From Lindgomyces ingoldianus (taxonomy: Eukaryota > Ascomycota > Dothideomycetes > Pleosporales > Lindgomycetaceae), in assembly GCF_010093535.1 (NCBI RefSeq), contig NW_022985242.1:35646-99645 (forward strand): a stretch of DNA of 64,000 nt, written 5' to 3'. A program made the translations under genes and the position numbers. The notes below the pieces were generated by a model, which ran no database searches, was not told the origin of the DNA, and was given only the letters and a program-made list of their open reading frames with translations. Shown here one piece after another: positions 55,190 to 64,000 of the stretch (position 1 is its first letter; every line of letters starts with the position of its first letter).

Positions 55190-58100
55190 ACTTAATCTAG
55201 GATAATATTAAGAAACTATAATAAATTAGTAATAAAGTTAGTAAGCTATTAAAACTTAAGTAAGAAATAGCTAACTTTTATTAAAAAACTATAAATTTAT
55301 AAAGCCTTCTACCTTTTACTAACTTTTATAAAACAACTACCTAAGCCTACTAGATACATAAACTATAAGTAGAACTAGTAAAAGTTTAAAATATCTTAAT
55401 AAATAAAGTAAGTGTTATAGCTAAAAAGGCTTTAAAACTAGCCTCTTTAAAGCTTTTTAAAGAATTGTTAAAAAACTTTTAACTATTTTTTACTAGATGC
55501 TACCTTTATATGTAATATAATAAAGAAGCATTTTAGACTAATACAGAAATAATCTTTTAAATAAGATTATACTTAAAAGGCTTTTTTATAATCTAGTTCT
55601 AACTCTATACTAACAACTAGATAGACTTTAGAGCTAATAGCGCACTACTTAACTCTAAAACTAAAGAAGTATTTAGTAGTGTTAAAAATTTTAAAGCAGC
55701 TTTATTAGCTATCTATAGAACCTTAGATAAAAAAAAGATTGCAGCTAACAGACTAGATAACATAAGATAAGGCAGCAGACTAGTCTAAAACTATGCAGCG
55801 CGCTTTAGGGAACAGATGGCTATATGCATATAGAATAACTAGAAAGCTCTATACTGCATGTTCTATAACAGACTAAATAATAAAGTAAAAAATAAATTTA
55901 TGCACATAGATTAACTAACTACTTTTAAAGATTATATTAAGAAAGCAACAACTTATAATAATTACTATAAAGAACATAAAAAAGAAAAGAAATTAAAGAG
56001 AACTTTCTAAAAGCTAGAATTTATTCTTAAAAAAAAAAGCTTTTATAATATAATAAAAAGCTAATAAACTTTAGTTATGTAAAGCATATATAAAGCCCCC
56101 TTTCTAAGAAAAGCTAAGTTCTAAGACGTAATAAGCTGCCTTTAACAAAGGAATAATAAAAGTAGCTAGAAGATAAGGCCTACCTAAACTATAAAAAAGT
56201 AGGACATTTTTGCTAAAACTACCTAAACTTTTAGAAAGGGGAGAATAAAAATACTACTATAATAATAAAAGCTATTACTGCTAAATATAGCCTTATAGAT
56301 AAGAAAATATAAAAAAGACTAAATAATAAACTTTACTAGTAATATAAAAAAAATTACTTTTTAAATAACTATCTTAAACTATATTAAAAGGTAGTTATTT
56401 AAAATTTTAGTAGCTTTAATATAGTGTTATAGGACCTTATAATTCTTAAAAGATATAAAGAAAAAACTTAAATTTAAAAATACATTATAAACATTTAAAA
56501 AGAAGAGAAATAGTTCCCTTTTTAAGACTAAACTTTTAGTACTTTAGTAAAAGAGCTTTTCTAATAGTTCTAGGAATGTAAGTGCTAGAAGTGCAGGTTA
56601 TAACATAACTACTTAAGTAATTATATAGTTTTACTTTACTAAATAAACATTAGCAACAACTACTTAACATTTAATATTATATAAAGAATAGCTAAAGTTA
56701 AATATAACATTATAAATAAAGAAAAGTAATAGTAATTTTTTACTAAAATTAAAAATTAAAAGCTAGAATAGCTAGGTAAACCTACTAAGTTTAAAGTACT
56801 ATAACTAGCACCTAAGAAACCTAAGACACTGCTCCTAAGCCTAGCAATCTCTAGAAAAGCTCTTGCAATACAACAGAACTATAAATAATGTGTTCTTTAT
56901 AAAAGTAATACTTATAGCACTAATAATTACTAATAGAAAAATTACTCTGTACAGCTAGTATAAACAAAGGAATACTTATAATAGACTTAAAAAAGTCTTT
57001 TTAACATATTACATAGACTTAACAAGTGTCTGTACCTCTAGTATTAGTGTACATAATAATACTGTGTTAAACACTAGAACAACAAACATTAAGTAAGATA
57101 GTAGCCTACATAGAAAAGGAACTACAACAGTTGCCTATAGTAGGGAACAGCCTTAGCCTGCAAAACTATAAACTGTTACACCTGTTAAACAGCTCCCTTA
57201 TATAAATAAGAGGAATAGGTAGCGTGTAAAGAATAAGATAACTATAGGTTCTACTATTTCTAGTAAAAGGTAGCAAGAAAAGAAGACTATCTAACATTAC
57301 ATTACCTAGTTAAAGATTATAAATGTAAAGCAACTAACTACTATAATTAAAAACATTAAATTTATAAAAAAAGAAAGTATAAGTTTAATAATAACTTATA
57401 AGATATTAATCTTTATTCTTTTCTAAATAAAAAAGTTAAACATAATATATTAGCAGTAATTATAGTAGGGTAAGAGGCAAAACACAGCCTAATAACCACC
57501 TTTACGTATAAAGGATAGCCTAGACTAGCCCTTATAGACAGCAGATGCACCTTTACTGCTATAAATAAGAATTAGGTAAATAAGTAAGGTATACTATTTT
57601 ATATAAAAAAAAACTTATTTAAAGTAACCCTTACTAACACATTATTAATTAAGTATAGTAGAGAATAGATAAACCTAGAAACTTATAAAAAAGACTTTAA
57701 AACTTCTAATATAAGTAATTAGAGGTTTATAAACATACTTAAGCTAAAAAGTAAATATAATGTAATTCTAGGCTATAACTAGCTTAGAACGCATAACTCT
57801 ATAATTAATTAGAGAACTATAACTATAAAAACTTCTAACAACTACGCACACATAACCTAGTTAGCATGCTATAACAACAGATGCCTAATCTATAAATAAG
57901 TAAAACAGAGTAGCAGTTACTACTTTAAAAAAAGAAAACTTTAGAGATTTCCTTACTAGAAGCTAAAAGCCTAAGTAATAAAAATAATAAAAAAAGAACT
58001 TAAAGAAGTTTTCTATAAAAAAATTAAAAAAGATAAGGACATAAAATAAATTAGTGTTATATAAATCTAAGAAGAAGGCTGCATCTTACCTAAGTATAAA

Positions 58101-59990
58101 GACTATAAGAATATGTTTAAGACCCTAGAGGACCTTAAAGAACTACTACTACACTAGCTTTAAGATTACACTATTAACTTAATAAAAAATTATAACCTAA
58201 AGACGCATAAGCTTTGCCCTTTAACTAGGGTATAAAAAAAGGCCTTATAAGAATACATTAATAAAATATTAGTATAAAGCTATATTTAAAAGAGCTATAG
58301 CCTAGTAGCCTTAGCAGTAGTTTTTATAAAAAAGAAAGAAAAAAAAATCTAAGTTTATTAAGACTATAAGACCTTAAATAATAATATAATCTAAGATTAG
58401 TTTTTTTTACTAATTATATAAGATATTATAAACTAATTAAAAAAAACCTAGTACTTTATAAAGTTTAACATATAAGACAGATTTAATAAAATAAGAATAA
58501 AAAAAGAAGATAAATAGCTTACAGTATTTAAAACTTTATAAGAACTTTATAAGCTATTAGTAATGCTGTTTAGCCTAATAAATGCTCTAGCAACATTTTA
58601 ATAAATTATTAATATAGCTCTTAACACCTATCTTAATGTTTTTACTTTAGTATATTTAGATAATGTCCTTATCTACTTAAAAGATACCTTAGAAGACTAC
58701 ATATAAAAGGTATAAAAAGTCTTAGAGTAGCTTAGAAAGTATAGACTACACCTACAGCTTTTTAAATGCAAGTTTTATATTACTAAAATAGAATACTTAA
58801 GATTTATAATTAATAAAGAAGAAATAAAAATTAATTTAGCTAAAGTATAAAAAGTACTTAAGTAGCTAAAACTTTAAATAGTTAAGAAAGTAAAAAGATT
58901 TCTAAGGCTATTAAGCTACATTAAACAAATAATTAGAAACTACTTAAAAATTACTATACTATTAATAAACGCTATAACTAAGAAGTAGGTAATAGCAAAG
59001 TTTGTCTAGACCTTAGAAATAAATAAAGCATTTATAACGCTAAAATAAGCTATAATAGATAAACTAGTACTAAGAATGTATAACCTATAATTAGATATAA
59101 AGATCTATATAGACGCATCTCTTAGAGCTAGCAGAGCCGCGTTATACTAAAAGTAGGAAGATAGAAAATAGCACCTAGTTGCGTACTACTCTGCTAAGTT
59201 CTTAGGTCCTAAAGCAGGCTACAGCATACCTAACAAAGAACTAAAAGTAATATTAAATGCTATAAAAGTATAGGCTATAGAGCTACATAGAATAGTAAAG
59301 CTATTTAATATTATAACTAACTATGTAAACTTAGTTATATTTTTAATAGTAAAGAAACTATTACTAATGCACATAAGATAAGTAATAAAACTTATATAGT
59401 TTAACTACATTATTAAACACATACCTAGAGCGTAAAATTAGTAGGCTAACACTTTTAGCTAAAGACTAGACTATTTTAACAAAGAAAAGAAAGGAACTAA
59501 AGAATTTACACTCTTTAAGAAAACTAATAAAGAATAAATTTATAATAAACTCTAACTTATAAAAGAATTCTACATGCTTATAGCTAGTAAGTAAGAATAG
59601 AAGAACTTAATCTAAGAATACTATAAATCTCTAATGTTTAGACATCTAGGAATAGGCACCCTTTAGAAGAAGCTAAAGGCTGCTATACTATAATAAATAC
59701 TAAAAGTAAAACAGTTATGCATAAAAGTGCTTAGAGAATGTAATACCTGCAATAAAAATAACTTGTAAAGGCATAAGGCTTATAAATACTTTTAACTAAT
59801 TAAGGCACTAAAATTACTATAGATAATAATTATAATAGATTTTATTATAAAATTACCCCTATCTAAAGAACTAGGGATAAACAGAATGTGCAACATAATT
59901 ACAGTAGCTTTAGATAAAACTACTAAGTACTTATATACTTAGCTCTTAGAAAAAATAATAACTACTAAAAAATTTATTTATAAGTTAAAA
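55190..59990 (+). pseudogene. G3 Gag-Pol remnant
   Basis: It is collinear with G2: Gag (about 55480-56000), protease (about 57500-57830, again DSR for D-S-G), and reverse transcriptase (about 58280-58720, with YLDN for YLDD near 58651-58663). RNase H (about 59090-59450, DASLRASRAALY) and the zinc-binding start of integrase (about 59600-59770) follow, up to A4 at 59991. It is slightly more mutated than G2 in most places. It shows the uninterrupted A3 target at about 58053. Confidence 0.8.
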
Positions 59991-60270
59991 TGTTAAATAG
60001 GCTCTAACAGCTAGCTGCTTATAGTATAAGCACTTAAGTAGCAAGAGTAAGAGTGGTGTACAGTGTGCACAGTGTATAAGGTAGGTAAGGTAAGGGCAAC
60101 ATGTTTCTAGTTCTATTACTTTTATTTTTCCTCTGTACAGAGGAAAAGGGGGATATCTAGATGTTTACACACAGAGGTTCACGCACAAGCATTATGTAAC
60201 ATAGATACGTGATCCTGCTTGTGCGCAATTGCTTGTATCTAGGCTGCAACGCTGCTGCTGCGTACAGACA
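59991..60270 (-). repeat. 3' LTR of Copia A4
   Basis: 280 bp, starting TGTTAAATAGGCTCTAACAG and ending CGTACAGACA. It is moderately mutated. The partner is outside the window. Confidence 0.92.
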
Positions 60271-60699
60271 CTAGTAACTTTTCTTTTTATCTAAAAAGTT
60301 ACCTTTTATACGCGTTACTTCCCTTTTATCTGTGTAAGTCTATTTAATTACATTCTGCCTTTACTTTACTTTATTTATTAGGACTTGCCTTAGTAATGCT
60401 ATGCGTTAGAATAGGCTAGTTGCGCTATATAAATAGCTTTTTTTTTCTTTATCCTTTACTTTTTAAGCTCTGCTGTATAATCCCCTAGCTCTTTTCTCTT
60501 TTTATATAGTGCTAGCAGTAACAGATCCTTATAATAAGAAAGATAATTATGTATAATATAAAAAAAAATAAAAAGAAATAGGCCTTATATAAAAGTGTTA
60601 TTAGTCTAGTTAGTTTAAGGCATCTTTGCGCATAGAATCTAGCTAGTCTACAGATGCTTTTATCTAGACAAAAAGGTAGTTAGTTAGAACTAATAATTA

Positions 60700-63600
60700 A
60701 AAAGCTTAGTTTAGTGTTTTTTTTATACATGTATTTACTAAGTTATTTTTACTATTAATTTACTTTATTTTAGTAATTTCTCTTTTCTTATATAATTTAT
60801 AGAGTAATATAATGTTAATTATAAGTTACTTTTTACTAGTAGTGCTTAGCTTAATAAGGTAATTATATAAAAACCTTAAATCTATGCAGATTACTACTAG
60901 AATTAGTAGTAGTTTAAGTGTTTATATAATTTACTATAAAGTTATACTAAAAGTAATTACATTATTAAACTTTTTAACTATTTTATATAGTTTACTAGTA
61001 AGAACACTTCTAGTTACTCTTTTACACTTAGTAGAATTTTAGTGTATAATGTTACCTAGTATTTTAAAGTAGTTACTTTACTTTATATAGTTTTTATTAC
61101 TTAATATAATTAAGAATTCTAGCTATAAGCTAAGGTTTTTATTATTAGTAAATAATTTATTTATAAAGATAAACAGCTTTGCATAATTAAGCTATAATAG
61201 TAGAAAGGTAAGACTATACTTACTATTATCTATCTACTATTAGATTTATGTGTTAAGTATATTAATATTATTATGCAAAAAGTCTATAGTTTATGCAGTA
61301 ATAAAAAAGTTAAATGCTGCCTTTAGTTAATACATAAATGCAATATATGCCTCTTTTATACATTACTTAATATATTATTATGCAGCATTTTTATTTTCTA
61401 AGTTAATTATATAAAAGTAGCTTACTTATCTTTTCTAAGTAAAGACTACTATATTATGCGTAAGTTTAATTTTTTTACTATTAAACTTAATAAGCTGCTT
61501 TTTTACTAAAATAGTTTTACTTTTTATATAAAACTTTACTTTTTATAGTTTTTTTTCTTCTTTTTATGTAAAATTTTTTATTATAATGCTTAAAGTATTA
61601 TCTATTTATAAGCTAGTAATACTAAAAGTGTGCTCTTCTTTATTAGTAATTAAGAGGTAAGAGTTATATAAAGAGATATACATGCGCAGCTTTTTTTTAT
61701 AGTAGTTATAGTATGTTTTAAACTAATATAGTCCTAATTTAGTAGCTCTATACAAGAGTTATATAACCTAAAGTATTATATTTAGTAGAAAGCTCTAGCG
61801 TATCTCCTTTAGTAGCTTTATGTACAGTGTGCGCATAAGCTTATTTATTAATTAGATGTATACTTATATAATATTACATAGTTTAAAATGCATTTTATAC
61901 ATAGCTTTTAGGCTTACTTTTATAGCTAAAAGTAGTCTTTAGCTTATTCTTTAAATAGTTAGTAACTAAGTAAGAATTTCTTCTTTCTTTTTATCTAAGT
62001 AGCTAGTAAACACTAGGCAGGATTTCTTATATAGTTAGGTTGTTTTGCCTTTTACTTTTTATATAAGGCAGAGGTTAAAAATCTAACCTTTATGCTTTAT
62101 TAAGTTGTACACTATAACTTTAAAAGTGCTGTTAGTAATTAAGGTGTCTATCTTTATATAGTTTAATTCTTTAAATAGTTTTTTAAGTGTAGTAATTACA
62201 CTGTCTATATAAAGCTTAATAAATAAGGCCTAATTATTCTTTTTTTTCTAGGTTAGTAATACTTAGTCTAGACTTTATGCAGGTTTCTTTTGCCTTTTAC
62301 TTCTTCTAGTGTCTATATTTTCCCTTTGCACTAGTGCAGCATTACTATCCTAAAGGGCTTAGTCTATAGTAGGCTTTAGTTCTGCCTTTATAATATTTTT
62401 ATAAAGCTGTTCTTTTTTTCTCTTCTTTAAAAGATCTTTTTATATAGGGATTAGTTTATCTAGGTTATTTATTATAAGTAAGTTATTTTTTTTTCTTTAT
62501 AGTATAGTTTAACCTGTGTATATTAAAGCTTTAGTAGGCTATTTTTTCTTTTAATAATAATGTCTCTTTCTTTAATACTCTTAATCTTGTATAGGCTAGT
62601 CTAGCCTTTTTTCTCCCTCTATGCTATAATCTCTAAGCTAAGAGGGAGGTTAAGAACTTTATGTATTATAAGGCTATTATAAGTATTAATTACATAATTA
62701 ATGTTTACTTTTATATAGTCTTTTTAAAGTATTTTTATTACCTTTTATACAGCGCTTGCTTATATAATAATGTCTAGTAATAGTAAAGAGTTTAGGTTAA
62801 TTCTTAAGTATGCCTTAAAGACTAGCAGTGTGGGTACTAGACTGTGCAGGCTAGCTGTGTTGTTTAGAGCCTTAACTGCTATCTGCAAGATAGCCTTATT
62901 ATCTATATAGTTACCTAGCTTAGTTTTTAGGATGTTAAACACTTATTAAAGAGGTGTGTGTGCGCGCTTAACTTTTCTAACTACTTAATGTGCTTTTATA
63001 GGCATCTGCTTATATATAGCTTTTATAATTTTTGCATAAGCTTAAAAATCCTCTAAAGTAAAGTTTATACTAGAGTTATACACAATGTAGTTTAGAGGTT
63101 CTTAATAGGTGTTAATCTAGCATTTGCATAGTGCATCCTAGGTATCTTGTGCAGACATAGATTTTAGAAATGTAGCAGCCTAAAATAATGTGTTTATATT
63201 AATAACATGTAGAACATTTTTATTATTAATTTATATAACATTAATAATAACTTTATAGTTAAAGTAAGTGTTATTTTTAATTATAAACTTAAATCTTTAT
63301 AAGGCCTAGTTATATAATTAGTAAAAGTAGCAGAACTTCTTAATCTCTTCTAGCACTATAGCATTAATGTTATAGCTAGCGCTAGTTAGCATCTTCTAGA
63401 GTCTCTCTATGTAAGAGTGTCTAAATTAGTAGTAGAGGCAGTAAAGTTTTAATTTAGTAAAAAAAGACATAAATTCTTTCTTACTAATATTAAAAAAAAA
63501 GTGTTTTTATTTTTATATAATAAGTATAGTAGTTTTGTCTTTGCGTATAATAACATTTAAAATGTTGTTAAAGTATACCCTAAGTTAGTTAGCATCTGCT

Positions 63601-64000
63601 AGTAATAGTAGAAATAGTGTTAGAGTCTCTAAGATGTAGTATATAACTAGACTAATTAAGTTTTAGATTTATATAGTACTAATTAATCTTTTTAGTGTCT
63701 AGCCTTTAAAGCTAATATTTATTTAGCTAAGTATCTAATTAATTTTTATACATAGGTTCTCTTATATGTACGCCTTAAGTTAGAACTTGCTAACAGTAAA
63801 GATCTTTACTACACTTATATCCTATAGTTTGCCTTAGTATACTATACAGTATTAGTTATTAAAGATAAATTACTTAGCATATTTTTTAAGTTTAATGCTG
63901 TAGATGTTCTCTCCTATTACATAGTATAAATAAGTAGTAAAGGTAAAGTAGTTAATAGCTTTTTTAGTATTTTTACTTTTTTATTTTATTTTTTTTACAT
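60700..64000 (-). pseudogene. Copia A4 Pol remnant
   Basis: Minus strand. RNase H (about 61250-60730), reverse transcriptase (about 62000-61350), the integrase C-terminus (62942-62760, open for 60 codons with NKAILQIAVKALNN and SLVPTLLVFKAYL), the integrase core (about 63275-62965), GAG_pre-integrase (about 63470-63430) and the post-protease strand run towards the window end. It has stops throughout. The integrase C-terminus is also open in A (9192-9010), probably because it has few Gln and Trp codons. Confidence 0.8.

Larger units (their letters stand above)
54469..59990 (+). mobile_element. Gypsy G3, 5' part (interrupted by A4, runs off window)
   Basis: The LTR at 54469-55059 is followed by an interior collinear with G2 (55060 matches 39569, and so on). 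It covers Gag, protease, reverse transcriptase, RNase H and the start of integrase. The left flank is GTTTT, and E at the mirrored site also has GTTTT, consistent with the target. The remainder lies beyond Copia A4. Confidence 0.9.
59991..64000 (-). mobile_element. Copia A4, 3' part (runs off the window)
   Basis: It inserted into G3 integrase after TAAAA (59986-59990). G2 reads on without a break at the matching place (about 50885). The 3' LTR is 59991-60270, followed on the plus strand by the complement of the polypurine tract. It is collinear with A 6247 to about 10250. The 5' half is outside the window. It is the uninterrupted reference for the A-in-C and B-in-C junctions. Confidence 0.9.

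Noticed and set aside
1..64000. An organellar, bacterial or AT-rich protist origin
   Set aside because: The AT richness is recent and directional: less mutated LTR partners show balanced composition. All elements are of types typical of filamentous ascomycetes.

Overview
This window holds no intact host gene that I can see. It is a 64-kb pile of nested transposable elements, made very AT-rich and riddled with stops by C-to-T (and complementary G-to-A) change. Where two copies of one LTR can be compared, the changes are almost all transitions, and most turn CpA or CpG into TpA-type sequence. In the degenerate reading frames, in-frame stops sit where Gln or Trp codons are expected. This is the signature of repeat-induced point mutation (RIP), so the source is very probably a filamentous ascomycete (Pezizomycotina). 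Genus cannot be fixed from the sequence.

Left part (1-6103): a patchwork of truncated pieces. It has a Gypsy-type LTR on the minus strand (1-231), a 3'-truncated minus-strand Copia element ('Copia-I', about 480-3608) with a little-mutated Gag start and a 10-bp minisatellite, the last 359 bp of a pogo/Fot1-like DNA transposon, and the integrase/chromodomain end and 3' LTR of a Gypsy element ('Gypsy-J'). A 61-bp unmutated island follows.

From 6104 on there is one large nest. The oldest layer is a minus-strand Copia ('C'), seen in four pieces (6104-6246, 12880-15555, 19916-20514, 22380-23091). Into it went two Copias of its own family, A (6247-12879, target duplication GTAAT) and B (15556-19915, GTTTT, internally deleted). 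A complete 1865-bp pogo/Fot1-like element D (20515-22379, TA) also landed in C, as did a second pogo-like family at 23092. That second family now forms a head-to-head inverted pair, E (minus) and F (plus), joined at about 38361-38368 through a GGCCGGCC motif. E carries a Gypsy, G1 (24254-37722, ATTAC, minus), which carries the youngest Copia, H (30086-35894, AAAGC, plus). F carries a solo LTR, K (38477-38700, TATAG), and two plus-strand Gypsies, G2 (38980-53091, GTTAG) and G3 (54469 onward). G2 carries Copia A3 (42566-48953, TTAGT). G3 carries Copia A4 (59991 to beyond the window end).

All A-family LTRs are 280 bp, H LTRs 211 bp, G LTRs 589-591 bp and J LTRs 231 bp. Copia frames show the order Gag, zinc knuckle, protease tail, integrase, reverse transcriptase, RNase H. 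Gypsy frames show Gag, aspartic protease, reverse transcriptase, RNase H, integrase, chromodomain. No frame is open over a whole protein, so none of these elements can be autonomous now.

The most striking pattern is where the mutations lie. In the four fully bounded LTR-pair comparisons I aligned or inspected closely (A, H, G1, G2), and by eye in B and A3, the outer edge of each LTR is nearly free of RIP, while the same bases in the partner LTR, where they lie on the inner side, are mutated. RIP therefore fades at every insertion boundary. One result is that the promoter side of each 5' LTR is preserved.
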